A stretch of 64,000 nucleotides of DNA from an uncultured Pirellulaceae bacterium (GCA_938036435.1 CALHPU010000018.1:62001-126000); one strand, 5' to 3'; positions 18,006 through 27,245 are shown, numbered from the stretch's first letter. Numbers and translations are program-made. Notes: generated from the sequence alone by a model not told the origin.

Positions 18006-19628
18006 ATGAGTGAACTGCACCACGAATGTGGCGTCGCCGCAATCTATCACCTACCAACGGGGGCGGTCAGCCATCTGTGCCCCGGTCAAGATCTGAGAAA
18101 TGCGTCACGTCTGATCGTGCGTATGTTGTTGGACATGCAGAATCGCGGTCAGCTGTCGGCCGGAATATCCCGATACGACGCTAGCCCCGCTAATGGCCAG
18201 TTATTGGATACCTATCGCGAGCTTGGCAGTGTGCAGGAGGTCTTCCGCCTTTCGCACAGCAAAAAAGCCGAATCGCTGATGAAGGCCTACTCAGGCTCAG
18301 CGGCCATCGGGCACGTGCGTTACGCCACCTGCGGCAAAGACGACCGAAGCTACGCTCAGCCGTTTGAGAACCACCACTTTGACACGCGTCAGTGGTTCAC
18401 GTTTGGTTTCAACGGGCAACTGTCCAACTTCAATGAACTGGCCCGCGATCTGTTGGAAAATGACAACCACCACTTGGTTCGCAACTCCGACACCGAAGTG
18501 CTGATGCACGAGTTGACCAAAGAGCTGACGGCGGATCCCAACATTTCTCTGGTAAAGCTGATTCGCAATATTGCCGAGCGTCTCGATGGAGCCTATTCAA
18601 TTGCCTATCTGAATGCCAAGGGCGAAATGCTGATCGCCCGAGATCCGCTCGGGATCAAGCCCATGTGTTACGCGGTGGAGGATGGTTTGTTTGCCGCTGC
18701 CAGTGAAAGTGTGGCGCTGCTGAATCTGGGCTACAAACGCGAGTCGATCAAATCGCTCCCGCCGGGACATGCGATCACGATCATTGATGGGAAAATCAAA
18801 GTCCAGTCTTATCTGAAAGAAGATGTCCCACAGAAGAAAGCGCATTGTTTCTTTGAATGGATCTACTTTGCTAACGTTGCCAGTACGCTTGACGGTCGGA
18901 GTGTGTATCTGACGCGGACCGAGTTGGGTAAAGAGATGGCGCGACTTGAGAAAGAGTGGAATCTGTTTGAGATTGACGAAGACACCATCGTCGTGCCGGT
19001 TCCCGACACCAGCAAAGCGGCTGCCGATTCGATGGCGTTTCATTTAAAGATTCCTTCGCGCGAAGGGCTGATGCGCAATCGCTACAGTGGACGGACGTTT
19101 ATCGAATCGTCACAGGAAGACCGGGCCAAAAAAGCCAAAATTAAGTACACGCCGCTGCGTGAGGTGTTGGCGGGAAAACGCGTGGTGTTGGTGGAAGATT
19201 CGATCGTTCGGTCGACCACCATGAAAGCGCTGCTACAGCGTCTACGGGAAGAGGGTGGCGCTAAAGAGATCCACGTCCGTGTGGCGTGCCCGCCGATTGT
19301 GGCCCCGTGCTTTTACGGGATCGACATGTCGACGATCAAGCAGCTGTTTGCGCCGAATTTTTATCCGCCCGGCGAACCACTGACCGATGAGATTCAGGAT
19401 GAGATGGCCAGCGTTTTGGGCTGTGATTCGTTACGGTTCCTTCCGGTCGAATCGTTGTCAAAGGCGATCGGTATTCCACAAGACGGTCTGTGCCAAGCTT
19501 GCGTGAGCGCCAAATACCCGACGCCCGAGGGACAGCGTCTGTATCAATTGGACCGCGATACCTATCAGAATTGCGACAATTCCGAGCCGTTCGAAGACCG
19601 AGCATTTGACGCGTCGGTGAAGGCCTAA
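18006..19628 (+). CDS. purF: Amidophosphoribosyltransferase (PurF type)
   Basis: The first committed step of purine synthesis: glutamine amide transfer to PRPP. The 540 residues begin with a 7-residue propeptide (MSELHHE) before the nucleophile Cys8, then the Ntn glutaminase domain (NRGQLSAGI, GHVRYAT, GFNGQLSNF, NSDTEVLMHEL, ARDPLGIKPM). The phosphoribosyltransferase part has the PRPP loop VVLVEDSIVRSTTMKAL. Cysteines at HCFFEWIYFA, CFYGID and GLCQACVSAKYPT match the Bacillus PurF iron-sulphur ligands, so a 4Fe-4S cluster is likely. It is longer than usual PurF by about 50 residues. No other pur gene is adjacent. Confidence 0.9.
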   Translation: MSELHHECGVAAIYHLPTGAVSHLCPGQDLRNASRLIVRMLLDMQNRGQLSAGISRYDASPANGQLLDTYRELGSVQEVFRLSHSKKAESLMKAYSGSAAIGHVRYATCGKDDRSYAQPFENHHFDTRQWFTFGFNGQLSNFNELARDLLENDNHHLVRNSDTEVLMHELTKELTADPNISLVKLIRNIAERLDGAYSIAYLNAKGEMLIARDPLGIKPMCYAVEDGLFAAASESVALLNLGYKRESIKSLPPGHAITIIDGKIKVQSYLKEDVPQKKAHCFFEWIYFANVASTLDGRSVYLTRTELGKEMARLEKEWNLFEIDEDTIVVPVPDTSKAAADSMAFHLKIPSREGLMRNRYSGRTFIESSQEDRAKKAKIKYTPLREVLAGKRVVLVEDSIVRSTTMKALLQRLREEGGAKEIHVRVACPPIVAPCFYGIDMSTIKQLFAPNFYPPGEPLTDEIQDEMASVLGCDSLRFLPVESLSKAIGIPQDGLCQACVSAKYPTPEGQRLYQLDRDTYQNCDNSEPFEDRAFDASVKA

Positions 19629-19702
19629 CTGATTTAAGAATGGTCCCGAAGTAGATTCCTGATTTACCTCTAGCAATCAGCATTGTTGAGTACCGGAGGG
19701 CG

Positions 19703-19723
19703 AACGACTCGGAGAGTCGTTTT
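19703..19723 (+). terminator. Hairpin after purF, possible terminator
   Basis: Perfect 8-bp arms AACGACTC/GAGTCGTT with a 3-base loop, followed by TTTT overlapping the right arm. It lies about 75 bases after the purF stop, before a convergent gene. The T run is short. Confidence 0.5.
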
Positions 19724-19817
19724 ACGTAACTCGTTTTTCCGAGACGATTAGCCTCTAGATCGGAAAGTTATTTAGTGACAATTGCTTAGCGCAGTGGCCC
19801 TGACGGTGGCTAAGGAG

Positions 19818-20975
19818 TTACCGGCGGCGTTTCTTCTTTTTGTTTTGCTTCCTGAGTTTCGGTGCCGCTTGGGCGCGACCGCGACCACCGGATTCCTTGC
19901 GAACCGGTTTGGCTGCCTTGCCGCCTTTGCCGGTGGCTCCGCGACTGGTTGCCTTCGTTTTCTTGGCTTTTTTTGTCGCCGATTTTGTGCTGCGAGTTGG
20001 TTTCTTGGCCAACTCTTTAACCTCCGCAAGGTCGCGGGGTTTCTTGCGGTTGGCGATCGATTTCTTGGCGGCCGAGCGTCCTTTCGTTTTCTTGGTCGCT
20101 GACGCTTTCTTAAGTGCACGCAGCTCAATGGCGGTTAGCTCGCGATGAGCGCCCACTGGCAGTTCGCCAAGTCGTAGCGTACCAATCGAAACGCGCCGCA
20201 GCGTCAGAACCTTGTGGCCGATCTTGGCCAGCAGTCGGCGGATCTCACGGTTGCGCCCTTCTTGCAGGACGACCTCAATCCAGCTCGTGTCCTTGCTACG
20301 TTTGAGATACTTTGCGCTGGTGGCTTTGGCGCGTCCTTCGGCTAAGTAAACTCCATCGGTCAGCGCTTGCAGGCTTTCGCGGTTGGGGTGACCAACGACT
20401 TGGACGTGGTACTTTTTCTCGACGCCAAAACGGGGATGGGTCAAGTGGTTTGCTAGGTCGCCATCGTTGGTAACGAGAATCAATCCCTCGCTGGATTTAT
20501 CCAGCCGGCCAACGTTGTAAACGCGATTGCGAGTGTTGATCAAATCGATCACGCGCATGCGGCCAGAGGGATCGCTGCTGGTAGAGACTATGCCCGGGGG
20601 TTTGTTGAGCATGAAATACTGCAGTCGTTGCAGTTTAAGTTCGACCGCATCAACGCATACCGATTGCTTGGTCACATCAACCTTGGTACCCAACTCGACG
20701 ATTGTCTCGCCGTCGACCGAGACTCGTCCTTCGAGAATAATGGTTTCGCACTGGCGGCGACTGCCGATACCGGCGGACGCCATGACACGTTGAAGACGCT
20801 GGACGTTGGGATCCGAATCGGCCTTGGTGCGCGATCTCGTTCGGCGGGCTGGTCGTGAGGCACTCTTGGCCGCCGAGGGCCGCCGCGGCTTGCCAGATTG
20901 GCCGCGCGGAGACCGCCCTTTGGAGGCTGTTTTCGCTGATGAACGCGCATTGGAATTTGATTTTTTCTTTGCCAT
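19818..20975 (-). CDS. RluB/RsuA-type rRNA pseudouridine synthase with long basic tail
   Basis: A 385-residue protein. After a basic, Ser/Ala/Lys-rich leader (about 1-55) comes an S4 RNA-binding domain (VQRLQRVMASAGIGSRRQCE, then GRVSVDG) and a pseudouridine synthase domain with YFMLNKPPGIVST, the catalytic Asp in GRLDKSSEGLILVTNDGDL, KKYHVQVVG, and VVLQEGRNREIRRLLAKIGH. This is the RsuA/RluB/RluE/RluF family, which modifies 16S or 23S rRNA. The last 120 residues are Lys/Ala/Arg-rich and end KKKKRRR, likely a disordered RNA-binding tail. The ATG at 20975 is chosen; the frame stays open to 20999. Confidence 0.9.
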   Translation of the reverse strand: MAKKKSNSNARSSAKTASKGRSPRGQSGKPRRPSAAKSASRPARRTRSRTKADSDPNVQRLQRVMASAGIGSRRQCETIILEGRVSVDGETIVELGTKVDVTKQSVCVDAVELKLQRLQYFMLNKPPGIVSTSSDPSGRMRVIDLINTRNRVYNVGRLDKSSEGLILVTNDGDLANHLTHPRFGVEKKYHVQVVGHPNRESLQALTDGVYLAEGRAKATSAKYLKRSKDTSWIEVVLQEGRNREIRRLLAKIGHKVLTLRRVSIGTLRLGELPVGAHRELTAIELRALKKASATKKTKGRSAAKKSIANRKKPRDLAEVKELAKKPTRSTKSATKKAKKTKATSRGATGKGGKAAKPVRKESGGRGRAQAAPKLRKQNKKKKRRR

Positions 20976-21270
20976 GGCTAAATCGTAGTTATTCGCCACA
21001 CTTTGTATAGCGATTGGGCGAACTCATGGTCAATTAAAGCCCAATCCTATTTCGGACCGAGGCTCAAGAAACGGCATGCTACCCATTCGGTAGGGCCTTA
21101 GTTGAACTCACCTAGCCGATAGCACGTATCGAGGATATCAACTAAACTTGTCCACAAAGCCGCGATTTTCAACGGTCCCGCAGGACCGAATTTGTCATTC
21201 AGCCTCACAACCCATGCCATCGACCTGCCCAAACTTCTTTCTTCCGCAACCGGGCCGGTCGCCGATTAAA

Positions 21271-23472
21271 ATGGCTCGCATCGGGCTATTGGCCGCCGCG
21301 TGGGTGATGGTGGTCTGTTGTGGACTGGGGATTGCAGCCGAGAGTGCACCAGAGTCCACGATCGAAATCGGTTTCGCTCAAACGGCAAAACTTGGCCATT
21401 GGGTGCCTGTGACCTTCGCCGTGCCCGCCGGTACAGAGGCCGAAACTTTGGAGTTATCGGTGATCGACGGCGACGAATCGCCAGTGGTTTATTCGGCACC
21501 GGCAAGCCCAATGACCACAGATGCCGGAACTGCCTACCAAGGTCTTTGCCGATTCGGACGACGCTACGGCAATCTGACAGCGACGTTGGTTGGAGATGAT
21601 GGTCAATCAGTAATCAGCCAATCGATTAATCTAGAGACGGCTAACGCCAATCTCGCCTCGTCGACAGATCACCTGACGCTGCTCTTTGGTGGCAGCAAAG
21701 AACTGGAGAGTTCGCTCAAATCAACTTTTTGGATAACCACCGGTGACGCCAATTCAAGTCTTGTCCGTGTTACCGATTTTGACGCGTTACCAAACACCGA
21801 ATTGGGTTGGCAGTCGGTCGATCGTTTGATTGTTTCCTGTGCGTCAGCTGTCGGACTTGAGTCGTTGTCATCACAGCAATGGGTGGCGATCAGAAAATGG
21901 ATCGGCAGCGGCGGAAGCCTCGTCTTAATTGCGGATCCCGATAATTTGCCGCTGATCAATGAGACGCCGCTGGCTAAATTGTTTGCCCCGGCCAAAGCTC
22001 GTTTGAAAATGCTATCCTCCAGTCGGGAACTGGAGCGGTTTGTCGGTAACAGCCGTCGTCGGTTGATCAATCGGAACGAGCCCGGCATCGAGTTTGCCGA
22101 CGTTTCCCCGATTGCTGCTGACGTATCGGTCTTGTTGGCCGCCGAGGATGGTTCGCCGTTGGTGACACAAATGGCGGAGGGGTTTGGGCAAGTGAAATTT
22201 GTCGCAATTAGCCTTGAAGCACAGCGCTTGATGGACTGGCAAAGTTACAAAACGTTGCTGGAAAAAATCTTTGACAGTCGTAATCGAGATAGCTCCGTTG
22301 GTGTGACCAAACCAAGTGGAGAAGGTCCAAAAGCCGGTTCTGCGGTGACCCACTTTGGCTACGATGACATCACAGGGCAGTTGCGAGTTCCGTTGGATGA
22401 TTTTTCGACCGTCCGATTTCTGGATTTCACTTTGATTGCAATTCTGATCGCGCTGTACATCGTTTGCATCAGTGTGGGCGATTACCTTTTGCTGAATCGG
22501 TTGGTGAAAAAAATGGAGCTGACGTGGATTACGTTCCCGCTGATCGCGTTGTTGTTTTGTGGGATTGCTTGGGGGATTGCCAAGGCGACACGGCCCGCGC
22601 GGTTGCAGATTAACCAAATGGAAATTATCGACATCGATATCAACGAAGAATACTCGCGCGGCACGGCTTGGATTGATATTTATAGTCCCTCTGGTCAAAA
22701 CGTCGACGTTTCCGTCTCACCAACAACCGCAATAGGCTTAGACGTGACCAGCAGTTCGGTCACCTGGCAGGGCCTGCCGGGCGACGGGTTGGGTGGTTTA
22801 GAAACGAAAACCACAACCGGATTCAAACGCACTGGCTACCGTCAAGAAACGGGTGGCCTATCGGAAGAAGGAGGCTACCAAATTCGTCAAATGCCGTTGC
22901 AGGTATCGTCGACCCGATCGCTGGTGTCCCAATTCAAGATTCAAAATCCACCGACCATTAACAGTCAACTGAAAGTGCAACGTGACCGTTTGAGTGGCAC
23001 GGTGAAGAATCCGCTAGAGGTCACCTTGTATAATGGCAAAGTGTTTTTTGGTAATTACGTTTACCTGATGAAAAAGCCACTTCAGCCGGGAGATGTGGTT
23101 TATCTGGACACCGACTCTGATGAGAAGACAATCCGCACGGTGTTGAACCGAACGTCATCTCAAGGAACCACCGACCGCGACCTTGGCAAAACCCAAAGCC
23201 TTCCGTGGAATCCGCGTGATAGGAGTTTAACTCGCATCGCCGACATCATGATGTTTTACGAAGCGGCCGGCGGCGAAAATTATACGGGATTGACGCACGG
23301 CTATTTCTCGAAAATCGATTGCTCGCATTTGCTCAAACTGCAACGCGCTGTTTTAGTGGGACAGATCGAATCAGCCAGTAGCCTGCTGGTCGATGGCCAA
23401 GAGGTTAAAGAACTTTATGATTCAAGCGTGTCGATGGTACGTGTCGTTTTGCCAGTGGAAAGCAAAAGATGA
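21271..23472 (+). CDS. Membrane protein partner of an ABC ATPase
   Basis: A 733-residue protein from the ATG at 21271, where a signal peptide begins (MARIGLLAAAWVMVVCCGLG); ATGs at 21148 and 21214 are possible but add an unrelated leader. A large exported part comes first, with a stretch at about residues 150-230 (LIVSCASAVGLESL, VAIRKWIGSGGSLVLIADPD) like the glutamine-amidotransferase-like fold of gliding and ABC accessory proteins. Two membrane helices follow (FTLIAILIALYIVCISVGDYL and WITFPLIALLFCGIAWGIA), then a second soluble domain. Its TGA stop overlaps the start of the ABC ATPase gene by four bases, so the two are translationally coupled. It probably belongs to the transporter complex; the substrate is unknown. 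Confidence 0.75.
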   Translation: MARIGLLAAAWVMVVCCGLGIAAESAPESTIEIGFAQTAKLGHWVPVTFAVPAGTEAETLELSVIDGDESPVVYSAPASPMTTDAGTAYQGLCRFGRRYGNLTATLVGDDGQSVISQSINLETANANLASSTDHLTLLFGGSKELESSLKSTFWITTGDANSSLVRVTDFDALPNTELGWQSVDRLIVSCASAVGLESLSSQQWVAIRKWIGSGGSLVLIADPDNLPLINETPLAKLFAPAKARLKMLSSSRELERFVGNSRRRLINRNEPGIEFADVSPIAADVSVLLAAEDGSPLVTQMAEGFGQVKFVAISLEAQRLMDWQSYKTLLEKIFDSRNRDSSVGVTKPSGEGPKAGSAVTHFGYDDITGQLRVPLDDFSTVRFLDFTLIAILIALYIVCISVGDYLLLNRLVKKMELTWITFPLIALLFCGIAWGIAKATRPARLQINQMEIIDIDINEEYSRGTAWIDIYSPSGQNVDVSVSPTTAIGLDVTSSSVTWQGLPGDGLGGLETKTTTGFKRTGYRQETGGLSEEGGYQIRQMPLQVSSTRSLVSQFKIQNPPTINSQLKVQRDRLSGTVKNPLEVTLYNGKVFFGNYVYLMKKPLQPGDVVYLDTDSDEKTIRTVLNRTSSQGTTDRDLGKTQSLPWNPRDRSLTRIADIMMFYEAAGGENYTGLTHGYFSKIDCSHLLKLQRAVLVGQIESASSLLVDGQEVKELYDSSVSMVRVVLPVESKR

Positions 23473-24401
23473 TTAAGACCGAAAACCTGACAAAGAAATA
23501 CGGCGACATGTTCGCCATCAAAGGCATCGAACTGGATCTCCAACAGGGGGATCTGTTCGGTTTTATTGGTCCCAATGGTGCCGGCAAAACGACCACGATG
23601 CGCATCATCGCAACGCTGGCCGAACCGTCTTGGGGGGAGGCGTATGTTTGCAACCATTCGATTTACAGCGAGCCGAAGGAGATTCGGAAACTGGTTGGTT
23701 ACATGCCGGACTTTTTTGGTGTTTACGATGACATGAAGGTTATCGAGTACCTTGAGTTTTTTGCTGCCGCTTACCGCATCACGGGGCCCGCGCGGCGGAA
23801 GCGTTGTGACGAGATGCTAGAGATCGTTGACCTTGATTTTAAGCGCGACGCTTTCGCCAATACGCTCTCACGCGGGCAAACCCAGCGACTGGGATTGGCC
23901 AGAGTTTTGCTGCATGATCCGCAAGTGCTGCTGTTGGATGAGCCACTCAGCGGGCTTGATCCGCGCGCTCGAATCGAGATGCGGAACTTGCTGCGTAAGC
24001 TGGGGCAGACCGGAAAAACAATCATTGTCTCCAGCCACATTCTTCCTGAACTGGCCGATATTTGTAACAAAATTGGAATTATCGATCGGGGCGTGATGAG
24101 CGTTTCGGCCGAGGTATCCGAAGTGATGAAGCAGGTACGTGACCGCACCATTTTGCACGTCGGTGTTGCGGGAAAAGAAGACCAAGCGAAGCGCGTTTTA
24201 GAAGATCATCCGTTGGTAGATTCGGTCGCACAGGGCGATGGTTTTTGGGCAGTGACGTTGATCGACAATACTTCGGACTATTCCGGCATCCCAACGACGT
24301 TGGTGCAGGAGGGCTTTGCCATCACGTTGTTCCAAGAGGAAGAGATCAATCTCGAGTCGGCATTTATGGCGTTGACCAAAGGGACCGGCGCGAACTTCTA
24401 G
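23469..24401 (+). CDS. ABC transporter ATP-binding protein
   Basis: A 310-residue nucleotide-binding subunit of the ABC-2/gliding type: Walker A FIGPNGAGKTTTM, Q-loop VGYMPDFFGVYDDM, signature LSRGQTQRLGLARVLLHDP, Walker B VLLLDEPLSGLDPRAR, H-loop IIVSSHILPEL. A C-terminal domain of about 90 residues follows. The signature has Arg in place of the second Ser-Gly position (LSRGQ), a common variant. It overlaps the preceding membrane protein gene (ATGA). No permease gene follows; the upstream protein may supply the membrane part, or the permease lies elsewhere. Confidence 0.93.
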   Translation: MIKTENLTKKYGDMFAIKGIELDLQQGDLFGFIGPNGAGKTTTMRIIATLAEPSWGEAYVCNHSIYSEPKEIRKLVGYMPDFFGVYDDMKVIEYLEFFAAAYRITGPARRKRCDEMLEIVDLDFKRDAFANTLSRGQTQRLGLARVLLHDPQVLLLDEPLSGLDPRARIEMRNLLRKLGQTGKTIIVSSHILPELADICNKIGIIDRGVMSVSAEVSEVMKQVRDRTILHVGVAGKEDQAKRVLEDHPLVDSVAQGDGFWAVTLIDNTSDYSGIPTTLVQEGFAITLFQEEEINLESAFMALTKGTGANF

Positions 24402-24426
24402 TGGTCTGTCAACATTTAATTTTAGG

Positions 24427-24489
24427 GTAGCTGGATTCGCCAGAATTCAGTTCAGCAGTATAAAAGCCAAGTCTGGCGACTCCGGCTAC
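24427..24489. repeat. REP-like imperfect palindrome, copy 1 (variant)
   Basis: Terminal GTAGC/GCTAC with inner arms GTAGCTGGATTCGCCAGA and TCTGGCGACTCCGGCTAC, matching at 16 of 19 positions. It has the same layout as the copies at 34353, 36773 and 53667 (GTAGC-x-G-x-A-x-TCGC-x-AGA), so it appears to be a second subtype of one family. It sits 25 bp after the ABC ATPase stop. Confidence 0.7.
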
Positions 24490-24904
24490 GATGACACACT
24501 CTAACTTCCATCCCTGACAAACCACTAGGTTTTGAATCACCCAAACGAACGTGGTTTGCAGAGTGCCTTTTTCGAGCATGCCAAGCGATCACATTTTTTG
24601 CATTGGTGTGTCGCGATCAGCTCGAAACGAGCTTGGTTGCGTTTCTTGCACTTCTTCTTTTTGCATTTCTGCTTGCAAAGAGTCTTCACGGTATGCCTCG
24701 CCACTGGGGGAAATCGTGGACGTCGGGCACGTCAAAGAAGGCCTGTCGTCACGATGTGTACACCGGCTCTTACAAGAGAAGATCCGGCGAATTACCGTGC
24801 GTGGCTGGCGGAATCAAGAGAGGTTCTCTCGATTGGCGAGGCTTGCTGCGAGTTAGGTAATTTTGGATTGATTAGCTTTCGCTCCCCTGTATCGTAAGTG
24901 CAAC

Positions 24905-24920
24905 CTTGGTTAAAACCAAG
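24905..24920. promoter_or_regulatory. Perfect palindrome upstream of ferritin, candidate operator
   Basis: CTTGGTT-AA-AACCAAG, 7-bp arms with a 2-base spacer, 103 bp before the ferritin start. Its symmetry fits a dimeric repressor site; no specific regulator (such as Fur) is matched. Confidence 0.45.
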
Positions 24921-24928
24921 TCCAAAAG

Positions 24929-24967
24929 GCGGTCATACCATGCGGTCATAATAAGCGGTTGTACCAC
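24929..24967. promoter_or_regulatory. Three 13-bp direct repeats upstream of ferritin
   Basis: Units of 13 bp start at 24929, 24942 and 24955 with the shared core GCGGTCATA, GCGGTCATA and GCGGTTGTA. The regular spacing near a full helical turn suggests cooperative binding of a regulator or a duplicated site. They lie 56-94 bp before the ferritin ATG. Confidence 0.5.
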
Positions 24968-25022
24968 ATCAATCACTGGCATGGCTTGGCCACTAGCAAC
25001 AGAATTTTCAGACGAGAAAACA

Positions 25023-25529
25023 ATGCAATCGAAAACCGTAGAATCAGCACTTAATAAGCAAATCAACGAGGAATTGCAGTCTGCTTACGTTTACTTGGGT
25101 ATGGCTGCCGAGGCGGATCGGTTGGGGCTGCCGGGGTTCGCGAATTGGTTCAAAATGCAGTATCAAGAAGAACTGGCCCATGCCGATAAATTCTTCAACT
25201 ACATTCTTGAGCGCGATGGCGAGGTGAAACTGGACGCGTTGAAGGCGCCTGAAATCAAAGACGCAACGCCTTTGAGTTTGTTTGAGAGCGCTTTGGCGCA
25301 CGAGCAGCATATCTCCGCTTGCATTTTCAAACTGAAAGATCTGGCAAGGGCCGAATCAGATCACGCCACCGACGTCTTTCTTGAGTGGTTCGTTACCGAG
25401 CAAGTCGAAGAGGAGGCTAACGCTCGGGGAGTCATCGATCAACTGAAGATGATCGAAGGTAATAAGAACGGCCTGTTTCTGATAGATCGCGAATTGGCAG
25501 GGCGGCAGGCAGAGGAGGCCGAGGGATAA
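25023..25529 (+). CDS. Ferritin
   Basis: A 168-residue non-haem ferritin that stores iron in a 24-mer shell. It begins with LNKQINEELQSAYVYLGMAA, followed by GFANWFKMQYQEELAHADKFF with the ferroxidase Glu and His, FESALAHEQHISACI and DVFLEWFVTEQVEEEANARG with the second set of Glu ligands. It lacks Cys and Met haem-binding features of bacterioferritin. The ATG at 25023 gives the family length; a longer in-frame leader up to 24906 is unlikely because the palindrome and direct repeats lie in it. Confidence 0.95.
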   Translation: MQSKTVESALNKQINEELQSAYVYLGMAAEADRLGLPGFANWFKMQYQEELAHADKFFNYILERDGEVKLDALKAPEIKDATPLSLFESALAHEQHISACIFKLKDLARAESDHATDVFLEWFVTEQVEEEANARGVIDQLKMIEGNKNGLFLIDRELAGRQAEEAEG

Positions 25530-25719
25530 TGGGTGGCGCAAGCTCAATGGCCCTTGCTTTAGTTTGGCCAGAGGGGAAATACGAGGCGGAGCAACCGGTA
25601 CTAGCGCACAAACGGCTTGCGAGTCCTACGGAGGCAAGCAGGATGCTTACCCCACTTTTAAGCTGGAACACGGGGCTAACTCTTAGAACGAGGTAATTTG
25701 CCGCCGGGAGACAGGCTGC

Positions 25720-26067
25720 TTAGATTGCGTCTGGTCCGCGTTCTCCAGTACGGATGCGGATACAGTCCTCTAGCGGGACGACAAAGATCTTGCCGTCGCC
25801 GATTTCGCCTTCTTCGCCGCTGCGTGCCGCTTCTTGAATTGCACTGACTGTTGGTTCGACAAATTCGTCATTGACTGCAATCTGTAGCTGTACTTTGCGC
25901 CGCAGATTCAGCGTAATGTCTTCGGTCCCAACAATGTCCTGCTTGCCGTGCTGCCGGCCAAATCCCTGACAGTCCATAATCGTTAAGCGGAACACCTTAA
26001 CTTGGCTCAGAGCGATTTTGGTGGCTTCCAATTGGTGGGGCTGGATGATGGCAATAATCAGTTTCAT
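25720..26067 (-). CDS. PII-like nitrogen regulator with altered T-loop
   Basis: A 115-residue trimeric PII-family protein: MKLIIAIIQPHQLEATKIAL, CQGFGRQHGKQDI, EIGDGKIFVVPLEDCIRIRTGERG. The T-loop differs from GlnB: the usual region around Tyr51 (the uridylylated residue) reads HGKQDIVGTEDITLNLRRK and has no Tyr, so uridylylation control is not expected. Gly-Glu-Glu-Gly-Glu (SGEEGEIGDGK) enlarges the B-loop region. No ammonium transporter is adjacent; a cation antiporter gene lies immediately upstream on the same strand (24-bp gap), which may hint at another partner. Confidence 0.85.
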   Translation of the reverse strand: MKLIIAIIQPHQLEATKIALSQVKVFRLTIMDCQGFGRQHGKQDIVGTEDITLNLRRKVQLQIAVNDEFVEPTVSAIQEAARSGEEGEIGDGKIFVVPLEDCIRIRTGERGPDAI

Positions 26068-26091
26068 GCTGAATAAACCTTGTGTCGATCT

Positions 26092-27075
26092 CTAACGCGC
26101 AAACATATAAATGGAATAGCCGATGTAGACCGCGAGCATGACCGCGCCCTCGACGCGCGAGATGCTGCGGTGCGTCCGCATCAAGATCATCGACAGAACG
26201 ACTGTTGCTAACATCACAGCAAAATCGATGACACTAAGGCCGACGATTTTCACCGGCCAAACAGCCGCAGTTGCGCCGCCCACGGCCAATAGATTGAAGA
26301 TGCATGAACCTACCGCGTTGCCAACAACAATGTCACCTTCCCTGCGCCATGACGCCATGATACCCGTTGCTAGTTCCGGAAGTGAGGTCCCGAACGCAAA
26401 CAGAGATAGCGCAATGATGGCTTTGGGGACCGACAACATGATGGCAAGTTGCTCGCCACCAGCAACCAGTCGATTGGCGCCAAGGCTCAATGCTCCGATT
26501 CCAACGGCGATCAGAATCAGGTCTTTGGCGATGTCCTTCATACCGCCTTTTTGGGCCGCTTCGATTTCTTCGGGCGATAGGACTTCGTCGAGATCTCCGT
26601 CATCCTCTGTGCCCGGCGTTCGCCGTGCGTCATAGATGCTGTAAATGACGTAGGCCAAAATCCCAATGAACAACAGGATACCTTCGGTTCGCCCCAGTAC
26701 TCCGTCGTACAGCATTGCCACAAAGATCACTGAAGCGACCAGCAAGATATTCATCTCGCGCTTGATGATTTGTTCGTGAATCACCAAAGGGAACACCATC
26801 GCAGATGCGCCCAGCACCATCAGAATATTGCAGATGTTGGAGCCTACGATGTTCCCAATTGCGATGTCGCCGCCGCCGGGGGTAAGGTTGGCTTGTAGGC
26901 AGACCAGCAACTCGGGAGCGCTTGTGCCAAAGGCAACGACAGTCAGTCCGACTACTAACGGGGAGATACCCAGTTTCAGCGCGACCGAAGCGCTTCCCTT
27001 GACCAACCATTCGGCCCCGAAGTACAGCAGCACCAAACCTAGCGCGACCCAACCGAGGTTCAGCAATATTTCCAA
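26092..27075 (-). CDS. Calcium/sodium antiporter (CaCA family, YrbG-like)
   Basis: A 327-residue exchanger with two alpha repeats: GLTVVAFGTSAPELLVCL in the first half and ALSLFAFGTSLPELATGI in the second, each with the Gly-Thr-Ser-x-Pro-Glu motif that forms the cation site. Ten hydrophobic helices alternate with short loops. The conserved GNIVGSNICNILMVLG and GNAVGSCIFNLLAVGG segments follow the alpha motifs. The acidic linker (about 155-175: EDDGDLDEVLSPEEIEA) is the cytoplasmic loop. It probably exchanges Ca2+ for Na+ or K+ across the inner membrane. The PII-like gene follows on the same strand. Confidence 0.93.
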   Translation of the reverse strand: MEILLNLGWVALGLVLLYFGAEWLVKGSASVALKLGISPLVVGLTVVAFGTSAPELLVCLQANLTPGGGDIAIGNIVGSNICNILMVLGASAMVFPLVIHEQIIKREMNILLVASVIFVAMLYDGVLGRTEGILLFIGILAYVIYSIYDARRTPGTEDDGDLDEVLSPEEIEAAQKGGMKDIAKDLILIAVGIGALSLGANRLVAGGEQLAIMLSVPKAIIALSLFAFGTSLPELATGIMASWRREGDIVVGNAVGSCIFNLLAVGGATAAVWPVKIVGLSVIDFAVMLATVVLSMILMRTHRSISRVEGAVMLAVYIGYSIYMFAR

Positions 27076-27245
27076 CGCACTTACACCTGAAGAAGATGAC
27101 GAAAACAGCGGCCTAATCCGCTTTCGCCTCCAGCGGCTGCTGTTGGCGTGATCGGAGCATTGTAGCCGGGATCGTTTTCGGCGAAACAGGTCACATATTG
27201 GCGACTAAATGACCAGCCAACGATTGGCAATTCGAAGAATAAAAT

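Larger units (their letters stand above)
24402..25022. other. 621-bp intergenic region before ferritin
   Basis: It holds a REP-like palindrome (24427-24489) and candidate operator sites (24905-24967). Between them, about 400 bp is open in several frames, none with a ribosome site or recognisable protein. A perfect 6-bp palindrome (AGCTCG/CGAGCT, 24619-24633) is present. The stretch may be a decayed gene, but no family is identifiable. Confidence 0.4.

Noticed and set aside
24532-24897. A 121-codon gene downstream of the ABC ATPase
   Set aside because: Three overlapping frames are open here, none with a ribosome site, and the translations look low in information. It is more likely decayed or non-coding.
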